Below are positions 13,530 to 27,518 of a DNA stretch of 64,000 nt, piece after piece. The position numbers and the translations under genes were made by a program. The DNA comes from Struthidea cinerea (Eukaryota; Chordata; Aves; Passeriformes; Corcoracidae), in the NCBI GenBank assembly GCA_013397865.1, contig VZTI01003805.1, positions 1,975,083 to 2,039,082 of the forward strand, given 5' to 3'. Below the pieces are notes generated by a model that saw only the letters and a list, made by a program, of their open reading frames with translations, was not told where the DNA came from and searched no databases. Position 1 is the first letter of the stretch. Each line of letters opens with the position of its first letter.

Positions 13530-16500
13530 GGAAGATGTTTCTGCAGTGATTGTGAGAGCAAACCCAGACGGTGACTGTTAAGTACTGGTGAAGAATCTAA
13601 ACAAGCTGGAAAAAAGTTTCTGATAAGTTTATATATAGAAAACTTTCTAGAACTGAAAACCAGTGAACTCATTGGAGAGGATCATACATGATCCAATACA
13701 TAGGGAAAAATGTCTTTTGGATATGGCAGTGTGATTAAAATGCATCCATCTAAATGCTGCAGGCAAAAGCCAACACAACGAGCCAGTGGAAATAATATAA
13801 ATATTCTTCCAAGAGTTTCAAGATGGAAGGTGTCATATTCCTTAATCTAGTACAGATTCATTTATCCTTCACTGAAGAGAAGAATAAACAGACCCACATG
13901 CACTTGATTGCTGGATATAAATCTGGTCAGATTACTGCTGAGCTCAGTTGATACTGTTTGTATGAAATGACAGGAATAAACATGGGGATCCTGTTCTACT
14001 TCCCAAGGGAGAAACCACCGGCTTAAACACCAGTGGATTGCCTCTAAGGAAATACATAATGAAGGCAGAGGATTGGAATGGAGGAAGAGACAGGAAAATT
14101 TGAGTAAACATCCATTGCTTTCGCTGTTGTTCTGCATCAGGTATGATCAAGTCAAGGAACACAGTTTCTGGGGTCATTATTTCCAAACAATTAAAAGTAA
14201 ACAAACAGGAAAACATTCACACACAGGAAATACTTAATGTTTGAGCACAGTCAGAGAGCTTTTCTGCCGTGGCTTTTCTTCTGTGCCTAATAGAGCACAT
14301 CTATGTGAGCAATAGGACTAGAAACGCTTTCACTCTTCCGAGGTCTTGCTAAAGGTACTTTCTTTCCTTTTCAACATCTGTTTGATTGGAATGTGACCTC
14401 AGCCTTCCAGAGCCTCACGCTCTGTCCTGGTGTGTTTTGGTTGCATTAGGCAAGAGCAGTCGTGGAAGGTGTATTCTAAGTGATGAGGTGCGGAGCAGTT
14501 TCTCAGAGGAGAGTGAAAGAGCAGAAGCAGCCAATTCCTTCCGACCCTGTGACCCTTCAAGTATTCACGCAGGCTGGCCCCAGTCCCGGCCCTTTTGCAG
14601 CTGGAGTGCAGCAGCACAATAGGGCTGGAATGTCTCCTGTGGGAATTCCATGAAGGTATAAAGGGGTAGGGGGGAAAAAATTACATTAATGTATGCTGTG
14701 CACGGGGGGATTAAATGGATCCTCTGGAATGGGAACAGTGCCAGTAAAAATCTTGTTCAATCAGATGACAGCCTTTGTAAAAGGGGCAGTGGTTATTTAT
14801 ATGTATATATGCACCTGAGGAAAACCTGAGCTGAAAAAAAGGTTCAATGTAAAATGTGAATAGGCCAGTCTTGAAATAAATACCGTCTCTCTTAGCTGTA
14901 GGAACAGTTAAATTCTCAAAGTAAATGCAAATATTTTCTGTGGTATTTATTCAGCAGTTTGATCAAATTGTCAGTTTTTTTATTTTTTGTTTCCTCTTGT
15001 TATAGTTACCTGAAAGTCAAACCAATGCTGAGAACTTCAGAGCAGTACTGAAGAGGATAGAAAGTTGTTAATAAGTTCACCTCTTTGGCTTGTAGGTATT
15101 TTGGCTTGTAGGGACAAGGGTTAGGTCTCCTGCCTCCTGAAGAAATTTTTTTTTTTAAGTGTTCTGTGCCTGTCCAGTTCTGCAGACAGCATTCCTTTCA
15201 CGGTAAGCTGGGTTCCACATGGAAAAAGGCTTTTACTGATATAGCACATCAGCTCACTAGTTTAGGTAGTTAAAACTGGATAACAGGGACTTTTCTGTGA
15301 AATAAAATATTTAAGAAATCCTATTCCAAGAAAATAGAAACTTGTTTTCCTTCCTTTTTTTTTCTATCAGAGGTTATAGAATAATTTGGAAAGTTGATCC
15401 TAGAGCTTATTTATTCATTTCTAGGCTAGCTATATCCAAATAATTTGGCACTTGAACAAAATCACAGAATTAAAGTGGTTCCAGCTTCTCCCTTGGCAGT
15501 GAGAATGAAGCAATGTTGTTATGCAAACATCTTCCTTTAATTTGTATGGTCCAAAAAGATTTATTTTTCCTTTCCTTTGATAGAAGGGACAAATTTTCAT
15601 TTCCATCTCAGCAATTTTTACAATTAGCCTCCTATTTAACATGCTCCCACCAAATAGTGTTCAATGTCTGTATGACTGCTCAGTATATCTTACAGTCCCA
15701 CTGTATTTTTTCTATGAATGGAAATGCTCCCAGACAGTGTTCTGAGCTCCAAAGGACTGGTACTGCCCTGGAGTATGGTGCTTAGGTTTTGATTTAACTC
15801 TAATGCTTGAAAAATATTTCTGTTTTTATCAGCCCAGAGAGCAGAATTCTGAAATTTTGTCCAGTCTATGCAACTGTAATAGCAAGGCATGTTAGGAATA
15901 ATCCCATGAATAGCCAAACCCCCACCAGCAGTAATGGCTGAGGCTGGGGCTTTATTTTAGTGATTGACAGTGGAACCAGATATGTATGTGTAAATCCTGA
16001 CGCGGAAAATATCAGAAAAATGTGTCTTACTGAGGAACATAAATTTAATGTTTGTTCCAAGATAAGATCTTTTTGGAAAATGTCAAGGAGTTACCTTTTA
16101 ACCAGAGCAGTTCCTGGACCTTTAGTCCAGTGCAGGGTGTTTGCAAGGTTGCATCAAACCCGCCTTATTCTCTTCCCTTATCTACTGAGTTTGAGTTTAG
16201 ATGTGTTTGGTGCATGTCCTCTGTAAATAATAATTGATTGGGAGGTAGCAGTGACACTAACAGATACTTTTATTTGAGAAGAATATGTACTCAAAGATTA
16301 AGAAGGCTTTCTCTTCTTTTCCATCCTCTGGATGGGCTGATTTCAGAAAACAACCTTCCACTTTGAAACCTTTGTCTTTAGGGAACTAATTTTGGTTAAA
16401 AGAATGTGCCAATATGGGCTATAGCTTTGCCTTGCCACAGGATGCTGTTATTTCTTGCTTATCATACAAAAAGAAATCATTACTGTATTTGTTGAACAAT

Positions 16501-19500
16501 TTTTTCATACGACATAAAGTTATTAAAGATTTATGAATTGACAAGTACTTCTGATAAGAAACCCTCTGTATTTACGTGGTTATGGTGAACAAGTTTTGCC
16601 TTATTTTCTAGAGCACCAAAAGGTGTGAGTACCTACACATACAATTCCTTTTTACCCCTTTGACTTGGACACTTCAGAATATTGGGATTTGCACAGGCAT
16701 GTATCAGGAAAGAAGTGATTATGGACTGAAGGTGTCATTTTTAAGAGTGATGGCTCAATAATTGGAGAGAATTGGTGGCTCAAGAGAACTCACTTGTCTC
16801 CAGATGGCTGTAGACTCTGCAAATTGCCACACAATTTGTACTGAATAGATTAGTGGAAGATAGAATTCCCTTTAAGCATATTTGAAATTGGGAAATTTGG
16901 AACTGAAGGGTTCATCTCTTGGGCAGTTTTCAAAGTCTTAACTGTGCAGTGCCAACTTGCTGTTTTGGGGAAATGTTTCCTGGTTTAAATTTTCCAGTAA
17001 AATATCAGTGTTAATGGGGCATTTTGGGATCATTTCTGTTCTCACAGTTTTAATTTCATTGACTTTACACTTGCCCAAATGAACTACAATACATGCAAGT
17101 GATGAAAATTCTGTGCTTAGGCTGTGATTTTTAAAAGGACTTTATGGTAGGACCTGACTTTGGAAAGCATTTTTCTAATAAATTCTGCCCTGTGGATTTA
17201 TTTTCAGACAGCACTCCTGTTTAGCTGTCTAAAAATTATAGTCACTTGTTGAATTGTTTTAATAAATTTTCAGTGTTTGGATTAGCAAAATTAGATCACA
17301 CAGCCCTTTGATTTGTTCAAATGTGTTATAGCATTTCCTCTACAACTTTGACACCTGTTTTGAGCACTTTCAGCTCTTAGGTGCAAGTAATTTGTTCAGA
17401 TAATGCATTAAGAATGGAAATTGATGTGCAGTCTGCAAAAATACCTATTCCATGACCCAGCGTGCAAAGGCGTCAGAACAACAGCGAAATGTTTGCTGTG
17501 AGGCAGAATATATGGACCATTTTGAGGGAAAGTGGTTAATCCAACAAATTCTGCCAAGATTTTACTGGCAAATGGTGTTTGTTTCTCACCTCACAAAATA
17601 GATGCAAGCCTTCAGCCATGTTATTACTCAGCAGATAGCTCAGTGATTTTTATCCTTGTTCCTTTGACCTGGACTGTGTTGAGATTGCAAGTATTCCAAT
17701 AGTCTCTTAAGTTCCTTGCACTGACTGAGCACAGTTTTATCTGAACACTTTACAGTCATAATTTGAACAGTTTGGAGAATAATTATCATTCAGCAGAACT
17801 GTGTGGTGCTGTTTCTGGTTCCTACTCAAACGGTGACTCCACCTGATCAATGTCTTTTGGAAGGCCTGTTCTGTGCATGTTCACCAGGATATAAAGGCCT
17901 GCTACAGTCAGGGGCAGCAAACAAGAACTCTCACTCGTGCTTTTAACCCTGGAGATTCAGTTTGCTGTTTGTGAGCTGTGTAGTGACTATTCTGCTATAA
18001 GTACAGATGTGTCTATGTGACTTCAGGGTGTCTATAGAGAGCCCAGATCACAACTTTGACATGTGGGTTCTGTTTGCACCTATGTTTGTGATACTTGCTT
18101 CAGCCCTTTGCTTTGTTTTCTTCTTTTTGTTTTTTTTTTTTTAATAACTGCAATAGAAATAACAGACCTCCAGAGAATGTATTAGTGGAAAAATGTTGTG
18201 GGAATGCGAAAAAGATCGCACAGTATTTGCTCAACTTTAAATCTTGGTGCAGTTGACTATCCTGCCCAAATCCATAACCTCACTATTTTATAGTAAATAT
18301 GAGTAAGGTTTGGTCATATTTCAGATTCTGATAGTGTAACCTTCCCTCTGCCTGCATTCTGCTAGGCTTTGTCACCCATGTACCATTCCCCAAACTTAAC
18401 AGCTTTATCCTAGGTTGCCTCTCCCAGAGCTGCCTGTAAATAAATTGATGCTCATAAATAACTTGGCAGTGGTTGGAGGGCTAACATGTTAAGATAACTG
18501 CCTGTTGCAATTACTATCTTTCCCTTGGATTGTTACTTTTTTTTTTTTCCTGTCAGCAGTGCTCACTTACTTCTCCTTAGCACAGGGTATTACCTTCTTT
18601 CTAATTTTTATTTTGAAGTAACATGATGTCTATCTTTGTGGCACTGTTTCAAGGCTAAAGTCCCTGTGCACTACTCTATTGTCAGAAAGAAAATGTTATT
18701 AAATGAACTTCTCTTTCAGAATAAAATATAAATTTCTAACTAGAGCATACCTCAACAATATATTTGAACACTGCACAACATTGATTCTCACATATGCAAA
18801 TAAATAATTAAAGAACATTAATGATTTGCCCTAAGGGTCAATTAAGGAGTCCCTGACTGGGTCACAAATATCCTTACTCATATCCTGTGCCTTGATCCCC
18901 CAGGCTGGTTTGTTTATTTTTGAACATCATTGCAAAAGGGGAAAGTTTTACCACGTGAGCCAGCTCCACCTGTGAACGGTGTGCGGTTTTCTGGATGCTG
19001 ATGTGCACACAAATGTCAGATGAGTGCTCCCACCCCCAATGCACTGGGTGATGTACATTGGGCCCCCTGCTGACGGGCTCAGTAATGAAGACAAATTGAG
19101 CTGGTTCTCCTGCTCATTAACTGCATCATGCTTTATAAACAATAAGACAAAGTTCAGAAAGTGGAGTTTTAAATGGACAGTATCATGCTAGACTTGCAGT
19201 TTTGTTTAATTGAAGACCAAGACAGATTTTCCTGTACAACTTCCAGAATATAAAATTTCCAATTGAAATGAATTTTTAAACAAGCATTCCCATGTGGTGC
19301 ATGTAAGTCAAACACTGTAATACAAGCAGAAAATGAAACCCATTCAAAAGTCTAAACAAATGTATAAATGGCTAGTTTATTTTCACTCTGATGCAAATGG
19401 GAAGAGTAAGCAAGCAGAATTATTGATCAAATGGAAGGTCAATTTAAAACATTCTTTTAAGTTTAGTAATCAAAGGTGATATATGTAATACAAGCAAAGA

Positions 19501-19517
19501 CAGATTTGGACAGCAGT
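13530..19517. other. Unassigned AT-rich non-coding sequence
   Basis: No gene-like frame. Homopolymer T runs occur near 15149, 15354, 18131 (12 T) and 18538. A TATA-like stretch (gatataaaggcc) lies near 17888 with no other promoter feature. The stretch around 18780-18900, with an octamer ATGCAAAT at 18794-18801 and little low-complexity sequence, looks like the kind of sequence often conserved between amniotes, but this cannot be tested here. Confidence 0.5.
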
Positions 19518-19704
19518 GGTTTTTTGGTCGTGGTTTTTTGGAGGGTTTCTTTGTTGGTTTTTTTGTTGTTGTTGTTTTGCTTTTTTAATTTTTTTGAAAT
19601 CTGGCATGTTCCTTGTAGCTTGAACTTCATAGATATCCAAAACTTGGAAATGCTACATGCCTGAATGTGTTTACTTCTGAGAATTACAAAAAAAAAAAAA
19701 AAAA
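19518..19704. repeat. T/G-rich low-complexity block followed by poly-A
   Basis: From about 19518 to 19596 the plus strand is dominated by T with G interruptions, including a short GTT repeat around 19564-19576. About 90 bases later there is a run of 17 A at 19688-19704. Short frames predicted here (phenylalanine/leucine-rich on plus, lysine/asparagine-rich on minus) are by-products of the composition. Confidence 0.85.
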
Positions 19705-22700
19705 TTTGCCTTATTACTACAGTTATTAAAATGGAATCTAATGAGTCCATGTGTGTCAAAAATGCTTAGAATACTGATTTCATTCCAGGCCCAGACTTTT
19801 AGAAGAAACCCTACTCGGACTCAGGCTTCCTTTTTCTGATTTTTAATTGCAGGGTTGTCTTTAACTGACCCAACTAGGTCTAAATAGAGCATAGTGACAA
19901 GAATGACTTGTATCCAGTTCTCTTTTACCTATTATCTTGTGCTTGAGTAGCAATGAAAGCTTGAAAGAAGTATCCACATCAGTCATTCACCACAATTAAA
20001 TGTCTAAATAAGCAGGAATCAGCTGCTTATATTGGCAATTTTCCTCCTTAGCTGCACTGTCATTAAAAGAGAAACTCTTCAAATTCTGCCTGTGTGCTTG
20101 CCATAGGTGTGCAATTCAGGCCCAAAGCACATCCTTTCTTGCTCTGGCCATGTGTGAAAGTTGCTTGTGCAATTAACTGTGTTGCCTTTCAGTTTGCACA
20201 CACTGTGAGGAGTTGGGTGTGCAGGACAATGTTAGCCGGGGAACCAAATTGTTCAGGTACACAGGTTAAAGTAGGGAAAAAGGCCAGCAGAATTACCACC
20301 AAAAATAGAGGATAAATAGTGGCAGAAATTGGTGTTCCAGGAGAAAGAGCAGAGCAATTCCTGGTGCAGAACTAAACTGGGCTTTGTGTCTGACAGTGAA
20401 TTTCGGGCAGAATGAGCTGAAGTGACACTACCTTACTCCAGGGTAAGGTAAATCAGAACTGTTTTCTTGGAGGTGAATCTGGCTATTGAGGAGGAGGAGA
20501 AGTATCCAGGCTGCTAGTATCGAGTATCCCAGGATCTGGGCTGCTACCTCCTGCTGCCTTCTCAAGGGCTGCAGCTATGGAGTCACAGAGTGAGGTGAAC
20601 TGGGTCTCATATGGCATTACTGTTAAAGTATTCATACATTTATTTTTCTTTCACTGCTGAATGAAGTTACCATCACCACACATTCTGTGACTTGCCTGAT
20701 AGTATCTCCTGTCCAGGTGGGGCTCTCAAACGGCTTCTCCTGAAAAGGTTACTGTTTACACATTTGTTCTCTTCAGACACCTCTGTTTCAGCAGCCTGTT
20801 AAACAAAGTAGTGTATTGATCTTAAAATTACTTGTTATTAAGGGCCTCAGAACTGCCTGCATTTTGTTGATATTTCAATCTTTATTTTCCTGATCTAATT
20901 TCAAATTTGACAGGAGTGCAAGTTTGAAATATTACCCCCTCCCCCCTTTTTTTGGTGTAGTTTCTCTGCAGCTACAGAATGAACATTCTCTCTTGCGTTC
21001 TCCTGTCTTCCTGTTATACTGTCTCAGTTTACAAAAGGAAAAATAAAACAATATCTGGTTGCAGTGGCTTGATTTTGCATTGTTCTCACTAAGCCCATTC
21101 ATGTGGGGTTTCCTTTGTTCTTTTGGTATGTACAAGTTAACTTATGCCAGTTTTGTTGAGTATCAACCTCCGCATCTACCGCTCTCAAAGAGAGAGTAGT
21201 GAAAGATTGTTTTCTAGGAGCTCAGAACATCCCCAAGGGAATGGGACAAAAAGAAAGAAAGAAAAAAAGATGTTTGAATTTCCTGGGATGGAGCTACTTG
21301 AGACTTAAAAGGTGTTGAGAAGTTTTGCTGTTCATTGTTCTAATAAGGTGCATGTCAGTGATGTCAACATAATGTGCTGAGGAAATGTCACACATGTCTG
21401 CAATTGGCTACTTCTGGCTAGCCAAGCACAGCTGGAAACCTGGAAAACAGATGTTGCTTTCAATCAAGCAAGGGTCAGAGCAGGCTTGGGACTTGGAATG
21501 TCTATATTTTTCCATCCAAAAATGATCCTTGGGTAGTTTCAGTGGACCAGTAATTATTTTAGCAGCTTTTCTGCATTTGGTTTTTTAAATCTGCAGCATT
21601 ATGCCTATAGAACAGAGCAACAAAAAACAGTGGGCATGCATCCAGAGAACTTGGGACAATGATGGAGAAAAGAGTCCAACACAAGAACATCATTGCTGTG
21701 TTCTCTGAGCCACATGTGGTAACTTGGAAATACTTAACCATACACAGCGAACAGTTTTCTACTGACTAAAACATAAAAATTTGAAGCCACCTGGCTGAAG
21801 TCTACTTTGCAAGACTGAGAACAGCAATCATTCTGACTCTTTATCCTGAGACAATTCTCTGTTCTTTATATTTTATTCTCTGCATATCACCCTCAAAAGA
21901 TTGAGCAGGGCTGCTCTGTGACTGGCACGGAAAGACGAGAACTTGGAAACAATGCTCTGTACACCTTCCAGTATGGACTGCACAGAAGCCTTGAAAGAGA
22001 ACCAAGGCTTTGCTTCCTAGCCACAAGGGTGTAGCTGTAAATCTGGACTTGGTTAGCAGAAATCAGAGTTAAGTTTCTTTCCCTGCGATGGAAGGGGCGG
22101 GAGTGTATGGAGGCTGAAACGTAGCGGTGGGGTATGGCCAGAACAAGGCCTCACTCAGGACAAGCAAGCAGAAACCTTCTGAGCATTCTAGCATCCAAGC
22201 TCCTGGTAGGCAAAAATTGGGTATTACCTCTACAGCTGATAGTGAGAAGAGAGCTAAAATGTTTACACCTGAAGCCGTCTCCCAAACAGGAGGCAGCCAC
22301 CCATGAGTAGAAAAGTGGCACACCACGTTTGTCCCCATAGAGCCTTTCTGATAGAAAGGAAAGATGGGTTATTTTAATCATAAATGAAACAGCATTCCCC
22401 TTTTTGTCTTTTCTTTTGTGCTTTATTTAATGTGCAGTCAAGAAATAAATGACAGCTTCAGTTCACTTGCTGTTTACAACTCTCTGAGGCTTTGTTTGGC
22501 TTGGGTTTTTAGTCTGTTATTTTGAGGTGTTTTTTGTTGTTTTTGTTTGTTTATACAGCAGACATGTGCAAACATCTGAATTAATCTTAAAGTTAGGTAG
22601 GACACTGCTACCAACGTAGTCGTAGAAGTGGAAAAAGTTCTCCTCCATGAACTTGCTGATGCTGCCTACAACTGGTGTTCAAACATCCTTTATCAACTTT

Positions 22701-22989
22701 TCTAGAATTTATTTTTGCCTCTGGTGAGGATAAATGTTGTTGATGGAGTTTACTTCTATATCCTCTCATGCATTTATGTCTCCGTCTCCTCCTAATATTT
22801 GTAGTTTACTTGTGCTATCCAGAGCTGGTATCCTGTCCCATGTCCATTGTCTGTATGTCTTCATGCCTCAGCCCCTTAATAAGTGGGGATTTTTTTCAGG
22901 TCATTATGGCCTTTAATCCTCTTTTCACTCTATTTTAGATTGTAATCTTCTATTTTAATATTTATTTTATATTAATATCCCACTTTTAT
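19705..22989. other. Unassigned non-coding sequence
   Basis: No gene-like frame or nameable repeat. A short (aaag)n tract occurs at about 21248-21270. A G-rich patch with a few CpGs is at 22080-22140, and a T/G-rich stretch at about 22505-22552. Otherwise nothing is seen. Confidence 0.5.
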
Positions 22990-23043
22990 GCTTTTGCTTT
23001 TTTGCTTTTTTAGAGGTTTGTTTGTTTTGTTTTTTTTTTTTTT
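22990..23043. repeat. T-rich low-complexity tract ending in 14 T
   Basis: Runs of T broken by single G or C, ending with 14 consecutive T at 23030-23043. Simple sequence only. Confidence 0.85.
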
Positions 23044-23240
23044 ATCCACAGGAGATAGCAAAGCCATTCCTGTCTGTGTACAGGGGCCCTGTCTCATGAA
23101 ATTACCTAAACAAACTTTTAATCCATTCTGTTAATGGCCATGTCCCCCTGCCTGCTCTTAGGTGATTCCTTGAATTGCAGCCTCTGTGCATTAATTCAAT
23201 CCAAACAATCAATAGCAACAGCTCGGAGAAGGAAAGATGA

Positions 23241-23456
23241 CAGAAGAGACCTTTGGAGTGCTCACGTGGTCCAGCCTCCCTCTCAAGGCAAGACAGACTC
23301 TGACACCAGATGAGGTCAGTTATAGCTTTGCCTGCCTCAGTCTGGAAGGCTCCTGAGGTTGGAGATTCCTCAGCTACCCCAAATAACTTTTTGCAGCGCT
23401 GCACTGGCATCCTAGAGAAGACATTTTTCCTAAGGGTTTTCTCTAGTTTCATTGTT
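23241..23456 (-). mobile_element. CR1 LINE fragment, degraded
   Basis: Reading the plus strand, 'gacctttggagtgctcacgt' and 'ggtccagcctccctctcaag' are followed by 'ggagattcctcagct' and 'gacatttttcctaagggttt'. The order and spacing match the antisense CR1 3' region: the 'ggtccaacctccctgctc' block, then the 'ggagactccacaacc' block, then the 'gaaaaagtttttccttatg' block. The element therefore lies on the minus strand. The terminal 'aatcatagaat' motif is missing or decayed. It is strongly diverged, so older than the copy at 26570. Called from family knowledge and an eye alignment. Confidence 0.65.
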
Positions 23457-26400
23457 CCTTGCCTGATAGACTATTTATCAAAATCTTAGATTAATTCTGT
23501 CCTGAAACGGTATAATATGGCCCAAGGTAACTATTTTGCAAGAGAGAAGCAGTTTTTAGGTAGTTTAAAAAAAAAAAAATCCAATTTTTACAATATAAAA
23601 CACAGTGCAGCCTCAATTATCTGAATGTCATAAGAAACAGTGATTGCGGTGTGTTCAAATAGCCAAGGGAATTTTCAGTGTAATTAATAAATGCCAAGGG
23701 ACATAACCCTATTTCAAATTACTGACATTAGACTATTTCATGAAAAAGAAACTTGTTTTTTCATTGTAATGTACTGACACATGAAACTTCTGGCAGATAA
23801 AGAGATTCTCTGTGCAGGAGTTCTTGCCTTCAAAGCATCCTGGTTTATGAGACAAATAACTGAAAATGTGTTAGGGAAGCAAGAGATTGACTGTGTTACA
23901 TCAAACATAGAAAATAAAAGCATCATTAATTGGACCTTTTAGAGATTTTGATGCCTTTATAATTCTTTGGAGATTTGCACCCTATATAGTTTTTGAAAAG
24001 GTGCCATATTGGCAGAATTAGAGAATAATACTTCTAAATCTAAATGGCATTACTCCCATATTGTGATTTAATGTGCTCTGATGGAGCAGTTTCTGTTCAG
24101 TTTCCACAATCCCTCAGTCCTGTTACCAGAAGGATGACAGTACATTCGTTGCATCTCATGTGTTTTTTGAAATTGATGTGTCTTGTAGGCGCTGCCCAGA
24201 TCACCTGCTCATTTCACATTTTTACAGAGCTGAGTGCAGGTGACTGCAATTCACCATTGACCTGCTTGGGATTCTAACCAATAATCAAGCAACAAAAAGC
24301 TCCATATCCCACACCAATTTTTGAAGCTGCTCTTCTCTAGAGGTGACATATTTTTAAACAGTCATTCAAGAAATAATTTAATTGATCTTTCAGCTTCTAT
24401 TATTCCCTGTCCTCAGGAGCCAGTGACCGAAATTGACTCTATTCCCACTTCAACCCCCTTCCTGTCATGTTCCATGCACAGAACCTTCTCAGGCACTGGG
24501 TTAAGTTAGTGAAAGTCTGTCTAGATTTAAATTATCTCAGCACTGTCAGAAACAAAGACAGATTGTGACATATTTTAGGCTGACTAGTCAAATAATAATA
24601 AAAAATGATGAAGAGTTGATAATTTCAAAAATGTGTGTGGTAAATGCAAAAGCATTGCACTTGACCAATCTCTCGATTAGAACTTTTCACAAAATTATGT
24701 TGGTAGTTGCTACTGATTCTATTTACACTTCAAATCCAGTGCAAGAATATGTTTTTAACTTGAATACTTAATCTTATTGTTTGAAGATTTAAAACACTAT
24801 TTCTTCTCTGTTCCCTTGCCTTGCAGTTGGATTATTGCCAAATAAATCCCATATAGTTTATATTTGGAAATCTCAGGTAATACAAACTTCAGAAAGCAGT
24901 TTAGCTCCAGGAGACTGTTTGCATTATTAGTTTATGTGTTTATTCATGCTTGTTTCTCTTCTTTTTCATTTGGATACAGGAAAAAACCCAAAAGAAATGT
25001 GTTGTTATGCTTCAGAGGTTTCTTTGGCTGCTGTTTAATTTCTCATACCTAATCAAAGGGTTCTTTTTGACTTCTAAAGTTTAGGGTAGATAATCTGAAC
25101 TACAGTGGGCTTTATTCAAAATCTGTCTGAATCCCCTGGTAGGGACTCCTTTCATTTACATATTGGAAAATTGATATCATCAGGGAGGATCTATACTTAG
25201 CAATATAACCCAGAAAGTAAGATTTTTCGACCTGAAAATTCTGGGATACTTTTACAGGGAGAGGGGATAGCATCCGTATTGCAGTTTGGCCTAGACACCA
25301 GAGTTAATATCTTTATTCTGGAGTAATATAGTGGTTCTTTAGCCTCAGCTCTTTGAGAAGTTACATTTGTTTTTCATTGAAACAATTCCACAAATTGGGG
25401 TATTCAAAACAATAGTATAGTTTCAAATGCCAGGGAACTGCAATTCTGCTTTGACGACTCTGGATTTCCGCTTTGAAACTCTAGTCTTTTATACAAATAA
25501 TAGTTTAATTTCATCTCTGCCAGGACTGAGCTGGTCTGGTCTGTGCTCGGTTTATGAAGATTGTGTAGTCAAAAATTACAGATATAATGACATATCTGTG
25601 CTCTTGATTTTTCCCCTCTTCAAAAGACAAGTATTTATTTATGAGTAGGGCTGGTCAAACACTAGTTAAAATCATGATATAAAAATTGGGTAAAAATAGA
25701 TGAGTTTACTGCTATCTAGCAAAAAAGGGGTTTTGTGGTTTTTCCTCTTGAAATGTGTCAATCTTTTTCTGAATCGTCTCTGTATTTCTGTATTTCATTG
25801 GTCATGGAGCCAAGATGCCCTCTCTAAAATGGGAAATGCCCCAGCCAGCATTAGAGTGACAGTAATGATGTTTAAAACCATGTTGTGCTCACTTTGGTGT
25901 CCTTGTTTAGCAGTAGGATCAAGTGAGCTCCATCAGAAGTCCTGGACCCTGTTGCACCTACCTTGTAACCTGAGGGTTGTGGACTCTCCTGGGCCCGGGG
26001 AACTCGTTCTAGCACCAAGCTAGAAACATAGTGGACAGAGAAATACATGAGTGAAACTGGAACACAGGGTGTACTTTTGAAAATAATTCACCAAGTCATG
26101 TTCTTTTCCTTTTAGGACAGATAACAGCCCTGTATAGTCCCCCTTCAGACATTTAGAAAGCTCTACCTAAAAAGAATTTTGGGAAGAAAACCACAGAGGT
26201 TTTTCTATGATTTTTTTTTTTTCCCCCTTCAAAGAGAGTTTCAGCAGTATGCTCCCCCAGAAGAGAAATTCTCCTCTGAATTTTAGCCTTAATGGATTGG
26301 TCTGACGCCACATAATAAGCACTGGCCCTGATGCAGCAAGGCCTTTGACAAGAAATATTGCCCTGGACACATCTTGGCAGTATAAACCTGGCTTCTCTGT

Positions 26401-26569
26401 ATTTTCTTGGCTTAGGGCCCTGGAGCAGGCTGTCTTTGCTGGGACTCTGAAATATGTCAGCTTTGCCCAAGGTGCTTCTTTCACGGGCTTCCACAAGGCC
26501 GAAAGTGAACAGTATATCTGAGTAGTTATAAATTCCATTTCAAATAAAATATACTTCCAGAAAATGTCT
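23457..26569. other. Unassigned non-coding sequence
   Basis: No gene-like frame, RNA gene or nameable repeat. A 13-A run lies near 23567-23579 and a 12-T run near 26211. A long minus-strand frame beginning inside the neighbouring CR1 runs through 26167-26569 without resembling any protein outside the CR1 part. Confidence 0.5.
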
Positions 26570-26905
26570 TGAATCATAGAATGGTTTGGGTTGGAAGGGG
26601 CCACTTGATGTAACCCCCCTCTACTGAGCAAGGATGTTCTCCTCTCGATCAGGTTGCTCAGAACCATGTCCAGCCTGGCCTTGATTGTGTCCAGGGTGGG
26701 GCATCCACCACCTCTCTGGACCATCTGTGCCAGAGTTTCATTGCCCCCAGTGAAAAAACTTCCTGCTTATATCTAGTCTGAATCTACCACCTTTCATTTT
26801 AAAATCATAACCCCTCGTAATCACAACGATTCTTATGAAAATAAGTCTGTCCCATCTTTCTTATAAGAGCCCTTTAAGTATTGAAAGGACTGTCAAGGAT
26901 GACCC
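26570..26905 (-). mobile_element. CR1 LINE fragment with intact-looking 3' end
   Basis: It begins with the textbook avian CR1 3' end in antisense (gaatcatagaatggtttggg, then ttggaagggg). It continues through 'caggttgctcagaacc', 'catccaccacctctctggac', 'ctgcttatatctagtctgaa' and 'cccatctttcttataagagc', all in the expected order. On the minus strand, 26640-26724 reads V-Q-R then C-P-T-L-D-T-I-K-A-R-L-D, close to the C-terminal end of the CR1 reverse-transcriptase ORF. About 335 bp remain, so it is a strongly 5'-truncated copy. It is the best single marker that the host is a bird. Frames predicted here are remnants or shadows. Confidence 0.93.
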
Positions 26906-27317
26906 TATTCTGCATGATGACTTTGTCAAAAAGCAAGTTTAAGAGGGATGAAACCACTTGAGAGTCTCTATCCTTTTTTGTCTTTTTAGATGTTCTTTGA
27001 TTTCTGTTCAGGATCAGGCTCTGAATCATTTAGCATAGCTGGGCTACTCATAACATCTCTTCTGTGGGGATCATCCTATAGCTGGTAAGGAGTAAGCTCG
27101 TGCTGTAACCATCGAATCAGTAAAGAGGTGAATAAGAATGAACAGTATTGCACAGGAGGTTTGACCAAAATTGGGCTTGCGGTATTTAGGTTTTTTATCT
27201 ATTGAGGCACTGATTTCTAACTGTGGCTTGCAAATGAGCTGACATTTTGTCTTCCTTCTATCTGCCTGTGAATTCCTCTGGTTTCCAACAGCTTACCTGA
27301 GATGGTCCAATTGTGGC
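26906..27317. other. Unassigned non-coding sequence
   Basis: Between the CR1 fragment and the small reading frame. No repeat, RNA or coding signal was recognised. Confidence 0.5.
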
Positions 27318-27518
27318 TTGTATTATCAGGCAAAAATATTTCAAAGGCTGACCACATCAGCTGACGTGATCATTAACAAGGAAAAATGTAATGTGGTGGA
27401 ACTAGTCAAGAATCATGTAGGCTCTGACTGGTGGAAAGATGTGAATCAGGATTTTGAAAGAATGAGAAGGAACCCTGAAAACTCTGTTTCTAGCTACTAT
27501 AAAATGAAACTTTCATAA
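27318..27518 (+). other. Small open reading frame of 66 codons, not recognised
   Basis: A 66-residue frame that is rather hydrophilic and charged (rich in K, E, D, N and R, with two adjacent Trp), unlike the F/L/S/C-rich frames typical of chance translation in this window. I recognise no family. An AATAAA follows at 27721-27726 but without a poly-A tail. It could be a chance frame, a decayed retrocopy or a fragment of an unknown repeat. No flanking splice sites are convincing. Listed only because its composition stands out. Confidence 0.15.

Noticed and set aside
17760..18060. TATA-like stretch near 17888 with downstream sequence that looked like an LTR promoter
   Set aside because: No LTR termini, poly-A signal, primer-binding site or second LTR could be found.
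26167..26724. Minus-strand open frame of 185 residues, the longest in the window
   Set aside because: It starts inside the CR1 fragment (the first third is the CR1 reverse-transcriptase end) and runs by chance into unrelated flanking DNA. The remainder has no domain.
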